From positions 1-64,000 of the forward strand of contig JANOWN010000051.1 in the NCBI GenBank assembly GCA_031417915.1: a stretch of 64,000 bases of DNA, written 5' to 3'. Position 1 is the stretch's first letter; each line of letters begins with the position of its first letter. Positions 16,678-25,985 of the stretch are shown here, in pieces. Position numbers and translations under genes: made by a program. Source of the DNA: Methylotenera_A sp031417915. GTDB taxonomy: Bacteria > Pseudomonadota > Gammaproteobacteria > Burkholderiales > Methylophilaceae. Below the pieces are notes generated by a model. The model worked only from the letters and a program-made list of their open reading frames with translations, made no database searches and was not told the DNA's origin.

Positions 16678-18969
16678 ATGATAGCGCAAGAATTAGAAGT
16701 AAGCTTACACATGGCGTTTATGGACGCGCGACAAAAGCGCCACGAACTCATTACGGTTGAGCATTTGCTGCTGGCGATGATTGACAACCCAACTGCGGCC
16801 GAGGTATTGCGCGCGTGTGGGGCAAAATTTGAAGTGTTGCGCACCGAACTCAATCACTACATTGAAGAACACACGCCAACAGTGAGCGGTGAAGATGAAG
16901 TCGATACGCAACCTACGCTTGGCTTTCAGCGCGTGATTCAGCGCGCTATGCTGCACGTGCAATCTTCTGGCAAAAAAGAAGTAACTGGCGCCAACGTATT
17001 AGTTGCGATTTATGGCGAAAAAGATTCGCATGCGGTGTTTTTCTTGCATCAACAAGGCATTACACGGCTAGATGTGGTTAATTTTATCTCACACGGCGTG
17101 GCGAAACTGCCAGAAGGTGATGCAAAACCTGATGGAGTAGAGGCCGACGCTGAGGTAGAAGGCTCGCCAGCTGGCGCGCTAGAGCAGTTTACGCTCAACT
17201 TGAACGCACAAGTGGCGGCGGGCAAAATTGACCCGCTCATCGGCCGCGCGCCAGAGCTAGAGCGCGTCATTCAAACTTTATGCCGTCGCCGCAAAAATAA
17301 TCCACTGTTGGTGGGCGAAGCAGGCGTGGGCAAAACTGCGATTGCCGAAGGCTTGGCCAGTCGCATTGTCGGTAAAGAAATCCCCGATGTATTGGCCAAC
17401 GCCACCGTTTACTCGCTCGATATGGGCGCATTGCTGGCTGGCACCAAATATCGTGGCGATTTTGAAGCGCGTTTAAAAGCGGTGATGAAGCAACTGGCAG
17501 AACGCCCAGACGCGATTTTATTCATCGATGAAATTCACACCCTCATTGGCGCAGGCGCGGCCAGTGGCGGGACTTTAGATGCGAGTAACTTGTTAAAACC
17601 TGCGCTTTCAAACGGCACGCTCAAATGCATAGGCGCAACCACTTACCAAGAATATCGCGGTGTTTTCGAAAAAGACCACGCGCTGTCGCGTCGCTTCCAA
17701 AAAATTGACGTGGCAGAACCAAGCGTTGCCGAAACGATTGAAATATTAAAAGGCTTAAAATCACGCTTTGAAGAACATCACAGCGTGAAATACAGCGCTA
17801 GCGCGCTTACCACGGCAGCTGAGCTTTCTGCTAAATATATTAATGATCGACATTTGCCAGATAAAGCCATCGACGTCATTGACGAGGCAGGCGCAGCGCA
17901 ACGTATTTTGCCGAAAAATAAACAGAAAAAAGTCATCGGCAATAAAGAAATCGAAGACATTATCGCGAAAATCGCGCGCATTCCACCCAAAAATATCTCA
18001 ACGGATGACCGTGCCGCGCTAAAAACGCTAGAACGCGATTTAAAAGCAGTTGTATTCGGCCAGGACAAAGCCATTGAAGTGCTGACAACGGCCGTTAAAA
18101 TGGCACGCAGCGGCCTTGGCGGCAACAATAAACCTGTTGGCAGCTTCTTATTCAGCGGCCCGACTGGTGTCGGCAAAACCGAAGTCGCCAAGCAACTTGC
18201 TTACATCATGGGCATTGAACTGATTCGCTTCGACATGAGTGAGTATATGGAACGGCATGCCGTCTCGCGCTTAATCGGTGCACCTCCTGGCTATGTCGGC
18301 TTTGAGCAAGGCGGTTTGATGACCGAGGCGATTACCAAACAGCCTTACTGCGTGTTGCTGTTGGATGAAATCGAAAAAGCGCACCCTGATATTTTCAACA
18401 TTTTGTTGCAAGTGATGGATCACGGCACGCTCACCGACAACAACGGTCGCAAAGCAGATTTCCGCAATGTGACTATTATCATGACCACCAATGCGGGCGC
18501 GGAAAACTTGGCGCAATCAAGCATTGGCTTCACTAATAGTAAGCAAGCGGGCGATGAGCAAGCCGATATTAAGCGTTTGTTTTCACCAGAATTCCGCAAC
18601 CGCTTGGATGCGACGGTTTCTTTTGCTTCACTTTCGCAAGACATTATCATCCGCGTGGTCGATAAATTCTTGATGCAATTAGAAGACCAATTGCACGAGA
18701 AAAAAGTAGAAGTAACGTTTAGCGATAAATTGAAAACTTACCTCGGCAAAAAAGGTTTCGACCCGCTCATGGGCGCGCGACCAATGGCACGTTTGATTCA
18801 AGATACCATTCGCAAAGCTTTGGCGGATGAGTTGCTATTTGGCAAACTTGCTAATGGCGGCAATGTGCACGTGGACATTGACGACAAAGACGAAGTGAAA
18901 TTGATATTTGATGAAGCCGCACAATCTTCAAAACCTGCTACGCCAAAACCTGAGGCCGAAACGGTATAA
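16678..18969 (+). CDS. clpA: ATP-dependent Clp protease ATP-binding subunit ClpA
   Basis: 763-aa AAA+ unfoldase that feeds substrates to ClpP. An N-terminal ClpN double repeat (1-145) binds ClpS. AAA-1 has Walker A GEAGVGKTA (about 216-224) and Walker B ILFIDEIHTL; AAA-2 has GPTGVGKTE (about 497-505) and LLLDEIEKAHPD. An IGF/L-type loop for ClpP binding is expected near SSIGFTNSK. No long middle domain, which separates it from ClpB. AAAGGT precedes the ATG. Its probable terminator overlaps the end of the convergent GST gene. Confidence 0.98.
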   Translation: MIAQELEVSLHMAFMDARQKRHELITVEHLLLAMIDNPTAAEVLRACGAKFEVLRTELNHYIEEHTPTVSGEDEVDTQPTLGFQRVIQRAMLHVQSSGKKEVTGANVLVAIYGEKDSHAVFFLHQQGITRLDVVNFISHGVAKLPEGDAKPDGVEADAEVEGSPAGALEQFTLNLNAQVAAGKIDPLIGRAPELERVIQTLCRRRKNNPLLVGEAGVGKTAIAEGLASRIVGKEIPDVLANATVYSLDMGALLAGTKYRGDFEARLKAVMKQLAERPDAILFIDEIHTLIGAGAASGGTLDASNLLKPALSNGTLKCIGATTYQEYRGVFEKDHALSRRFQKIDVAEPSVAETIEILKGLKSRFEEHHSVKYSASALTTAAELSAKYINDRHLPDKAIDVIDEAGAAQRILPKNKQKKVIGNKEIEDIIAKIARIPPKNISTDDRAALKTLERDLKAVVFGQDKAIEVLTTAVKMARSGLGGNNKPVGSFLFSGPTGVGKTEVAKQLAYIMGIELIRFDMSEYMERHAVSRLIGAPPGYVGFEQGGLMTEAITKQPYCVLLLDEIEKAHPDIFNILLQVMDHGTLTDNNGRKADFRNVTIIMTTNAGAENLAQSSIGFTNSKQAGDEQADIKRLFSPEFRNRLDATVSFASLSQDIIIRVVDKFLMQLEDQLHEKKVEVTFSDKLKTYLGKKGFDPLMGARPMARLIQDTIRKALADELLFGKLANGGNVHVDIDDKDEVKLIFDEAAQSSKPATPKPEAETV

Positions 18970-18989
18970 GTTTTAAATAAAACTACAAA

Positions 18990-19589
18990 TCACTCGACAT
19001 AAGTCGGGTTTTTTGTCATCACGCTGTTAAACAATTCCGAGTTTATCCATTCGTTCAACCAAGCGCGCAATTTTGAATATTCGCACTGCTCAAACCACGC
19101 GCTATCTACTGCCGCAAATTGCCGAATAAACGGAAAGACCGCCATATCCGCCAAACTGGGCGCGGTACCAAACAAATAATTATTTTCACTCAGTAAGTTT
19201 TCCAGCTTTTGCAAAAACACTTCACCATCGGCGCGATGCTGAATTTGTGTTTTATTTGGGTGTCGCTCGGGATATTTGTAAGCATCTAAAGCTTGTTTAA
19301 AGCGCGTATCATTCTCTAAAATAAGTGCTCTGTAAGGCTCATGGATATTGGTCTGCAGGCTATGCTGTTTTAGCGCCCAATACATTATTTCTAAGCTTTC
19401 ATCAATCACGCTTCCATCAGTAAAAATCAACACTGGTACCGTCGCTTTGGGTGAAATTTGTAGCATGTGCGCAGGTTTTTCACGCAACGAGATTTCGCGA
19501 ATTTCGACTTCAATATTCGCGAATTTCAACGCCATTCGCGCGCGCATGGCGTAAGGGCAGCGCCGATAACTATAAAGTATTGGAAGCAT
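18990..19589 (-). CDS. Glutathione S-transferase family protein with repeat-derived segment
   Basis: 199-aa GST-like protein. The N-terminal thioredoxin-fold domain holds CPYA (Cys11) as probable glutathione-binding residue; the cis-Pro region is KATVPVLI (about 49-56) and DESLEIMYWAL fits the glutathione gamma-Glu site. The C-terminal part is the helical domain. Residues about 78-88 (LQTNIHEPYRA), in the linker after the first domain, are encoded by a copy of the dispersed palindromic repeat. The start codon overlaps the pyrD stop by one base (TAATG), so translation is coupled. Substrate unknown. Confidence 0.88.
   Translation of the reverse strand: MLPILYSYRRCPYAMRARMALKFANIEVEIREISLREKPAHMLQISPKATVPVLIFTDGSVIDESLEIMYWALKQHSLQTNIHEPYRALILENDTRFKQALDAYKYPERHPNKTQIQHRADGEVFLQKLENLLSENNYLFGTAPSLADMAVFPFIRQFAAVDSAWFEQCEYSKLRAWLNEWINSELFNSVMTKNPTYVE
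18993..19014 (+). terminator. clpA terminator inside the GST coding end
   Basis: CTCGAC pairs with GTCGGG (one G-U) over an ATAA loop, followed by six T. It lies 24 bp after the clpA stop and within the last codons of the convergent GST gene (TYVE end), so the same bases serve as protein code and terminator. Confidence 0.7.
19325..19362. repeat. Dispersed palindromic repeat, copy 5 (inside the GST gene)
   Basis: Plus strand: GTGCTCTGTAAGGC, then TCATGGATATT, then GGTCTGCAGGC. Read on the minus strand in the GST frame it gives LQTNIHEPYRAL. The arms are imperfect, which suggests an older copy. Confidence 0.85.
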
Positions 19590-20620
19590 TACCCCAGTGT
19601 TTTACAAATGTCGTGAACCAGCGCTGGGCCTTTGTAAATCAAGCCGCTATAGACTTGTACTAAGCTGGCTCCTGCAGCGATTTTTTCTGCTGCATCTGCT
19701 CCACTTAAAATACCACCTACGCCTATAATCGGTAAAGCGCCCTGCAATTGTGTTGAGAGTTGTTGGATGACAGTCGTAGATTGATTACGCACTGGCGCAC
19801 CTGATAAACCGCCAGTTTCTTCACTGTGTTGTATACCCTTAACCGTATCGCGCGCCAGCGTGGTATTAGTGGCAATCACGCCATCGATTTGGTGTTTCAT
19901 CAATAAACCTGCAATTTCAATCACTTGTTCTTGAGTTAAATCAGGCGCAATTTTAAGCGTAATTGGCACGTATTTTCCGTGCTTTTCTGCTAATTTTTTT
20001 TGTTCTAATTTAAGGCTAGTAAGCAAGGCAGAAAGCGCCTCTGCAGCCTGCAAATCACGTAAATTTTTGGTGTTAGGTGACGAAATATTCACCGTGATAT
20101 AGCTAGCGTGCGAGTACACTTTTTGCATACAGATCAAATAATCATCGGCCGCTTTTTCCATCGGCGTATCAAAATTTTTGCCAATGTTAATGCCAAGTAT
20201 TTGGTTAGAAACGCCACTTTTAAATTTGGCAGATTTCACATTTTCGACCAGTTTATCCACGCCAAGATTATTAAAACCGAATCGGTTAATAATGCCTTGC
20301 GCTGCCGGTACGCGAAACAAGCGCGGCTTTGGGTTGCCGGGCTGCGGACGTGGCGTGACAGTACCCACCTCAATAAAACCAAACCCCAATTTAGCCATGC
20401 CATCAATGACCGCACCATTTTTATCTAGCCCAGCCGCCAAACCGACAGCATTAGGAAAAGTTAAACCCATCACCTCGCGTGGCGCAAAGGTTGGCGCTTG
20501 GGGGTAACAATTTAAAACGCCTGATTTTTCTGCGAACTTTAAGGCTTTAAGCGTCAGGTCATGCGTCAATTCCGCATCGAGTTGAAACAATAAGGGTTTA
20601 ATCAGCGAATAACAGTTCAT
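19589..20620 (-). CDS. pyrD: Dihydroorotate dehydrogenase (quinone), class 2
   Basis: Oxidises dihydroorotate to orotate in pyrimidine synthesis, passing electrons to quinone at the inner membrane. 343 aa, the usual class 2 length with the N-terminal membrane-associating helix region (LIKPLLFQLDAELTHDL). FMN/substrate motifs: NAVGLAAGLDKNG, FGFIEVGTVTP, NRFGFNNLG and ITVNISSPNTKNLRDLQ with the catalytic Ser. The GST-like gene follows with a one-base overlap. Confidence 0.98.
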   Translation of the reverse strand: MNCYSLIKPLLFQLDAELTHDLTLKALKFAEKSGVLNCYPQAPTFAPREVMGLTFPNAVGLAAGLDKNGAVIDGMAKLGFGFIEVGTVTPRPQPGNPKPRLFRVPAAQGIINRFGFNNLGVDKLVENVKSAKFKSGVSNQILGINIGKNFDTPMEKAADDYLICMQKVYSHASYITVNISSPNTKNLRDLQAAEALSALLTSLKLEQKKLAEKHGKYVPITLKIAPDLTQEQVIEIAGLLMKHQIDGVIATNTTLARDTVKGIQHSEETGGLSGAPVRNQSTTVIQQLSTQLQGALPIIGVGGILSGADAAEKIAAGASLVQVYSGLIYKGPALVHDICKTLG

Positions 20621-20656
20621 AGTGAGATTTTACTGCAAAAATGCAAAAACCACTGG

Positions 20657-20676
20657 ATTCCCGCCTACGCGGGAAT
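20657..20676. repeat. ATTCCCGC...GCGGGAAT hairpin repeat
   Basis: An 8-bp perfect palindromic stem with CTAC loop inside GGATTCCCGCCTACGCGGGA, a widespread proteobacterial intergenic repeat type. It is related in sequence to the 2737-2814 inverted repeat. Confidence 0.75.
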
Positions 20677-20689
20677 GACGGAGTAGAAA

Positions 20690-20988
20690 TGTGAAAGGTT
20701 TATAAAAAAATCTGCAACGGCGGCATTGGCATGGTTTTGACTTTAAATCCCCTGTGCCGCGCCTTCGGCTTGAGCGGCAGATGGGAAGCGGCGAGGACTG
20801 TCTGAGCGCTGAAAGCGCGAGTTCCGCAGCCGCCCAGATGCGGCGCTAAGACTGAAGGAAACAAGCGGCAGCGGGGTAGCCTTTTCTTTGGTTTCTTTCT
20901 TTTGGCTAAGCAAAAGAAAGAAACTCGCTAAGAAGCGAAAAAAATGTTACATGCGGCGCAATGCCTTTCAGTTATTGCGCCCTACGAG
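20690..20988. repeat. Intergenic repeat region with two strong hairpins, no gene seen
   Basis: This stretch (20621-20988 is gene-free) holds a GC-rich segment, a perfect 14-bp stem GTTTCTTTCTTTTG / CAAAAGAAAGAAAC (20891-20924, 6-nt loop) and a second stem GGCGCAAT / ATTGCGCC (20955-20981). The CTTTGGTTTCTTTC...GAAAGAAAC block resembles a repeat that I recall from many proteobacterial genomes. The second stem lies just past the stop of the minus-strand gene and may terminate it. Confidence 0.55.
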
Positions 20989-21456
20989 CTATTGAGCAGA
21001 TTCAATCTCAAACCTATTCCAAGCTTCCTCTGCTTTAGAGTTTGCATCAGCCATACGTTTACTATGGTCAGATTTTCGTTCCCCTTGGCCTCGTTCAAGA
21101 CTGCTTAAGGCTGTAAGCCATAAAACATAATATTCCTTTAAGAATTTTGCAGTTTCCGTATTTTTGGAAACATCAACTTCTGCATTTTTATACTTTTCTT
21201 TAACTGCTTCACGTGCATCACTGAGGCATTTGACTGAACCTTGATACTTTAGTGACAAGTTTTCATTTTCAATCATCAGCTGACATTTTAAATAGCGAAA
21301 TTGCGTATCACCTCGAAACTTCTGAACAGCAGTGCGCTCTTGTTTCTCAACTTTTGCTGCTTCAGTCGATATTGTTGAGGATTCATTCACATTACTTTCA
21401 TCAGCAAAGCACGAAGCAGATAAAACCAAACCCAAAACTATAAGTATTGTTTTCAT
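20989..21456 (-). CDS. Hypothetical secreted protein
   Basis: 155 aa, not recognised. MKTILIVLGLVLSASCFA is a clear signal peptide with a likely cleavage after CFA. The mature part is charged and helical (EKQERTAVQKFRGDTQFRYLK, many Lys/Glu) with two Cys (in LKCQLM and VKCLSD) that could pair in the periplasm. The start at 21456 is chosen over an upstream in-frame one because GGGGAA lies just before this ATG and the signal peptide begins here. It is flanked by a repeat-rich intergenic region and the large FAD/Fe-S gene. Confidence 0.7.
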   Translation of the reverse strand: MKTILIVLGLVLSASCFADESNVNESSTISTEAAKVEKQERTAVQKFRGDTQFRYLKCQLMIENENLSLKYQGSVKCLSDAREAVKEKYKNAEVDVSKNTETAKFLKEYYVLWLTALSSLERGQGERKSDHSKRMADANSKAEEAWNRFEIESAQ

Positions 21457-21511
21457 TTTTTCCCCATTAGTAAATTTACTGCACAATACTCCCATAGAAC
21501 TGAATGTCTTA

Positions 21512-24500
21512 TCATAACAACACCTTCTCAATCCCACCATTATTCACTCTCTCCACATATTCCTGCATCCAATTCTCGCCCAGAATATGCTTCGCCATTT
21601 CGACAACAATGTAGTCCGCCTCAATGCCAGTATCGTCGCCATAGCGCGCTAAACCCTGCAAACAGCTTGGACAACTGGTTAAGATTTTTACCTTCTCTTC
21701 AGGATTGCCCACCGTTAATCCCATTTTTTGCATACCTTTTGCAAGCTCTTCTTGCTTACGGAATTTAACTTGCGTGGCAATATCTGGGCGCGCGGCAGCA
21801 AAAGTGCCACTCTCGCCACAGCAGCGATCATTCAACGCGACTTCTGTGCCCATGAGCTTGTTGGTGACTTCCAGCGGTTTGTACGTCTTCATCGGGCTGT
21901 GGCATGGGTCGTGGTACATATACCTTGTACCCGTAACGCCTGATAATTTTTGGTCTTTTTCCATGAGGTATTCATGAATATCCAACAACCTGCAACCTGG
22001 GAAGATTTTCTCAAACTCGTATTTTTGCAGCTGATCCATACAAGTGCCGCAAGACACAATTACCGTCTTAATATCGAGATAATTCAAGGTATTAGCCACG
22101 CGGTGGAACAGCACGCGGTTATCAGTGGTAATTTGCAGGCCTTTATCATGATTGCCACTAGAAGTTTGCGGGTAGCCACAACACAAATAACCGGGCGGCA
22201 ATACGGTAATCGCACCCACTTCGTACAACATGGCCTGCGTGGCTAAGCCGACGTTTGAGAACAAACGCTCTGAGCCGCAGCCTGGGAAATAAAATACCGC
22301 TTCAGAATATTCATTCACCTTTTGCGGGTTACGAATGACAGGGATCATACTGTCATCTTCCACACCCAGCATGGCGCGTGAGGTTTTAGATTGCAGTTTT
22401 TTTGGCATGGGCCGATTAATAAAATGAATCACCTGCGCCTTGATTTCTGGCTTGCCGACTGTGGCAGGTGGTCTAATTTTATCTTTTAGTAGCCCAAATT
22501 TTTTCGCCAATGTATGCGCGAAACTTTGCGCTCTGTAGCCAAATTGAATCATGCCTAAGCGTAATAGCTTAATCGTCGCAGGGTCCTTGGCATTTAAAAA
22601 TAACATACCCGCCGCTGTACCAGGGTTGAATTTCTTTTTTCCTTGTTCACGTAAAAAGTTGCGCATTTTGATTGAAACATCACCAAAATCAATATCTACT
22701 GGGCATGGGTTTAAGCATTTATGACACACCGTGCAATGATCCGCCACATCGTTAAACTCGTCAAAATGCTTAAGTGAAATGCCGCGCCGCGTTTGCTCTT
22801 CGTACAAAAACGCTTCTATCAATAATGATGTACCTAAAATTTTGTTACGCGGGCTATACAATAAATTCGCACGTGGTACGTGCGTGGTGCACACAGGCTT
22901 GCATTTACCGCAACGCAAACAATCACTAATATCATCGGCGATTTCACCAATGGCCGATTGCTCCATAATGATAGACTCTTGCTCTAGCAAGCCAAAACTT
23001 GGCGTATAGGCGTTTTCCAGCCCAGAACCATTGAGTAACTTGCCTTTGTTAAAGTGGCCGTTTGGGTCAACTTTATTTTTATAGGCAGTAAAGTTATCAA
23101 TGGTCGCTTGATCCAAAAACTCCATCTTGGTGATGCCAATACCATGTTCGCCAGAAATCACACCATTTAAGCTTTTCGCTAAATCCATCACGCGCGCAAC
23201 CGCAGTGTGTGCATCATGCATCATTTCGTAATCATCCGAATTCACTGGGATATTAGTATGTACGTTGCCATCGCCCGCATGCATGTGCAAGGCAATAAAC
23301 ACGCGGCTTTTGAGCACTTTTTTGTGAATTTCATCACAACGATTTAATATTTTTTGATACTCGCGCCCCGCAAAAATCTCTTCCATTGGGCGTTTTAATT
23401 CGCGCTTCCAAGAGATGCGTAAATCGTAAGATTGCACCGCGCGGAATACGTTTTCATATTTCGCAAATGCTTTACTATCCTTACCCAGTGCGCTTACTGG
23501 CGCATCGAGACTATCCAAAATCAAACGCCATTTTGTGCGCAAATCGTGCATCAACTGCAAAGCAATCGCTTGTTTGGCATGTACCATGTCCGCGTCGGCA
23601 TTACCATCTTCATCCGCTTGCAAGGGCAATTCGCCTTGCATAAACGTTTGCAGTGCGTCTAATAGTTTGAGTTTGTTATTGATAGACAACTCAATATTGA
23701 TGCGCTCAATGCCATCAGAGTATTCGCCCAATTTTGGTAGCGGAATCACCACATCCTCATTGATTTTAAAGGCATTTGTATGGCGTGCAATGGCCGCAGT
23801 ACGTGCCCTATCTAACCAGAATTTTTTACGCGCTTCGCCAGAAACGGCAATAAAGCCTTCACCATCGCGCGCATTGCACATGCGCACCATAGCTGATGCG
23901 ACTTGACCCACAGCATTTTCATCGTCACTGGCAATATCGGCAATTAACACCATTTTTGGGCGTTGCTGGCGCGCCGCTTTTGTTGCGTAACCAACCGCCT
24001 TAATATAGCGCTCGTCCATGTGCTCTAAACCCGCCATAATAACGGCTGGCTCTTGTTTGGCAGTTAGGTCTAGGTAATCTTTAATCTCGACAATCGCAGG
24101 TACGGCGTGTGATACATTACCAAAAAACTCCAAGGCAATAGTGCGCACATATTTTGGCATGCGGTGCAAAATAAAAGTGGCACTAGTAATTAAGCCATCA
24201 CAGCCTTCTTTTTGAATGCCTGGCAGGCCACTTAAAAACTTATCGGTAACGTCTTTACCTAAACCCACTTTGCGGAAACTAGGGCCCGGAATGGCGATAA
24301 TTTCGGGCTCACCCAACTGAGTTTTCATATCAATATCAAAGCGCGTTAACTTAAAACGTGCAATGGCGATATCGTGAATTTTGCCTAAATTATGATCCAG
24401 CCGCTCTACTTCTAACCATTGCGCATCTGGCGTCACCATGCGATATGAAGCCAAATTGTCTAGCGCCGTACCCCACAACACGGCCTTTTTACCACCCGCA

Positions 24501-25381
24501 TTTACCGCCACATTGCCACCAATACAGCTAGCGTCTGCACTAGTAGGATCGCAAGCGAACTCTAAGCCCGCCTCAGTAGCGGCTTCCATTGCGCGGCGAG
24601 TGACGACGCCTGCACCACATTGTATTGTGGCTACTTGGCGCGTTACGCCAGGTAGCGTACGCATTTGTACACCAGTATGCTGATCCAACTTTTCGGTGTT
24701 AATGACCACAGATAATGGCGTTAACGGAATTGCGCCACCAGTGTAACCAGTGCCGCCACCGCGCGGAATCACTGTTAACCCAAGCTCAATACTGGCGCGC
24801 ACAAGTGCCGCGATTTCAATTTCCGTATCAGGATTTAACACCACAAACGGATATTCCACACGCCAGTCGGTAGCATCCGTCACATGCGATACGCGCGCCA
24901 AGCCATCAAATTGGATATTGTCTTTACGCGTGATTTTGCTATATTTGCTTAAAGCTTTTTTGCGCAAATCGTAAGTTTGACGAAAGTCTTCGGCGAATTT
25001 TTCAACCGCGATTTTGGCAGCATTGACTAATCTATTGACTTTTTCATTATCGCTACCACGCTCGTCTATCGCATCAATGCGATGATGGAGCGCGTCAATT
25101 AAGGCCTTGCGCCGTTTTGGGTTATCCAGCAAATCATCTTGCAAATAAGGATTGCGCGAAACCACCCAAATGTCGCCCAGTACTTCGAACAACATGCGTG
25201 CGCTGCGACCTGTTTTGCGCTCGCTGCGCAACTCGTTCAAAATTTCCCAACATTCAGCACCTAAAAACCGAATGACAATTTCGCGGTCTGAAAACGAAGT
25301 ATAGTTGTATGGGATTTCGCGTAAGCGTCTGGCTGAAGCTGGCTCAGCTTGGAAGATTTTGGCGGGAATAGGCGCGTTCAT
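21512..25381 (-). CDS. Large FAD-linked oxidase / Fe-S oxidoreductase (DUF3683 family)
   Basis: 1289 aa fusion. N-terminal DUF3683-type region (1-170), FAD-binding PCMH domain with PRGGGTGYTGGA (about 207-218), FAD-oxidase C domain ending GEHGIGITKMEFLD, two 4Fe-4S clusters (CLRCGKCKPVCTTH and CTVCHKCLNPCPVD, about 835-930) and two CCG domains (YFPGCGSERLF / CCGYPQ and HDPCHSP / CCGESGTF). The layout is a glycolate/D-lactate/2-hydroxyglutarate dehydrogenase flavin subunit fused to a GlpC-like iron-sulfur subunit. It probably oxidises a 2-hydroxy acid and reduces quinone. Substrate unknown. Appears monocistronic. Confidence 0.88.
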   Translation of the reverse strand: MNAPIPAKIFQAEPASARRLREIPYNYTSFSDREIVIRFLGAECWEILNELRSERKTGRSARMLFEVLGDIWVVSRNPYLQDDLLDNPKRRKALIDALHHRIDAIDERGSDNEKVNRLVNAAKIAVEKFAEDFRQTYDLRKKALSKYSKITRKDNIQFDGLARVSHVTDATDWRVEYPFVVLNPDTEIEIAALVRASIELGLTVIPRGGGTGYTGGAIPLTPLSVVINTEKLDQHTGVQMRTLPGVTRQVATIQCGAGVVTRRAMEAATEAGLEFACDPTSADASCIGGNVAVNAGGKKAVLWGTALDNLASYRMVTPDAQWLEVERLDHNLGKIHDIAIARFKLTRFDIDMKTQLGEPEIIAIPGPSFRKVGLGKDVTDKFLSGLPGIQKEGCDGLITSATFILHRMPKYVRTIALEFFGNVSHAVPAIVEIKDYLDLTAKQEPAVIMAGLEHMDERYIKAVGYATKAARQQRPKMVLIADIASDDENAVGQVASAMVRMCNARDGEGFIAVSGEARKKFWLDRARTAAIARHTNAFKINEDVVIPLPKLGEYSDGIERINIELSINNKLKLLDALQTFMQGELPLQADEDGNADADMVHAKQAIALQLMHDLRTKWRLILDSLDAPVSALGKDSKAFAKYENVFRAVQSYDLRISWKRELKRPMEEIFAGREYQKILNRCDEIHKKVLKSRVFIALHMHAGDGNVHTNIPVNSDDYEMMHDAHTAVARVMDLAKSLNGVISGEHGIGITKMEFLDQATIDNFTAYKNKVDPNGHFNKGKLLNGSGLENAYTPSFGLLEQESIIMEQSAIGEIADDISDCLRCGKCKPVCTTHVPRANLLYSPRNKILGTSLLIEAFLYEEQTRRGISLKHFDEFNDVADHCTVCHKCLNPCPVDIDFGDVSIKMRNFLREQGKKKFNPGTAAGMLFLNAKDPATIKLLRLGMIQFGYRAQSFAHTLAKKFGLLKDKIRPPATVGKPEIKAQVIHFINRPMPKKLQSKTSRAMLGVEDDSMIPVIRNPQKVNEYSEAVFYFPGCGSERLFSNVGLATQAMLYEVGAITVLPPGYLCCGYPQTSSGNHDKGLQITTDNRVLFHRVANTLNYLDIKTVIVSCGTCMDQLQKYEFEKIFPGCRLLDIHEYLMEKDQKLSGVTGTRYMYHDPCHSPMKTYKPLEVTNKLMGTEVALNDRCCGESGTFAAARPDIATQVKFRKQEELAKGMQKMGLTVGNPEEKVKILTSCPSCLQGLARYGDDTGIEADYIVVEMAKHILGENWMQEYVERVNNGGIEKVLL

Positions 25382-25490
25382 TAAGGATGAAAACTCTTAG
25401 CAAATTAAAGACGAATTATATCATGCTGACTGTGTCGGAATAACTGAGTAGATTATAGGGTTTTTAGCTAAAAGGCGTTAAAATAAGCTG

Positions 25491-25985
25491 ATGATAAGTT
25501 TAAAAAGATTAGGCATTTCGCTAGGCATTTTGGCTTTGTTGGCATTTTTAGTATTTCACTTAACTAAAAGCCAGCCAGCGCCCGATGTTACCTTTACCAC
25601 TATTCAGGGCAAAGAAATTAGCATGGCCTCACTCAAAGGCAAGGTTGTTTTGGTCAATTTTTGGGCGACTGATTGCAGCGTTTGCGTAAGCGAAATGCCC
25701 GATATTGTGAATACCTACAACACATACAAAAGCAAAGGCTTTGAGGTGATTGCAATCGCCATGCCTTACGATCCGCCTGCACAAGTGCTTAATTATGCAA
25801 CACAAAAAGCGTTGCCCTTCCCTGTGATGCATGATGGATTTGGCCAAATGATCATTAAGTTTGGCGGGGTTCCCGCTACGCCCACTGCTTACATTTTTGA
25901 CAAACAGGGTAAGCGATTGCAATACACCACTGGCAGGCTAGATTTCGAAAAGCTCAATCAATTGCTAGATAGGGAATTAATTTGA
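25491..25985 (+). CDS. TlpA family thiol-disulfide reductase
   Basis: 164-aa membrane-anchored thioredoxin-like protein. An N-terminal uncleaved signal anchor (7-24) places the domain in the periplasm. The active site is WATDCSVC (Cys62, Cys65), with cis-Pro in GGVPATPTAY. Such proteins reduce cysteines of apocytochromes or copper-site proteins. The stop overlaps the hemJ start (TGATG), so coupling with haem synthesis is likely; this fits a role in cytochrome maturation, an inference. Confidence 0.9.
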   Translation: MISLKRLGISLGILALLAFLVFHLTKSQPAPDVTFTTIQGKEISMASLKGKVVLVNFWATDCSVCVSEMPDIVNTYNTYKSKGFEVIAIAMPYDPPAQVLNYATQKALPFPVMHDGFGQMIIKFGGVPATPTAYIFDKQGKRLQYTTGRLDFEKLNQLLDRELI

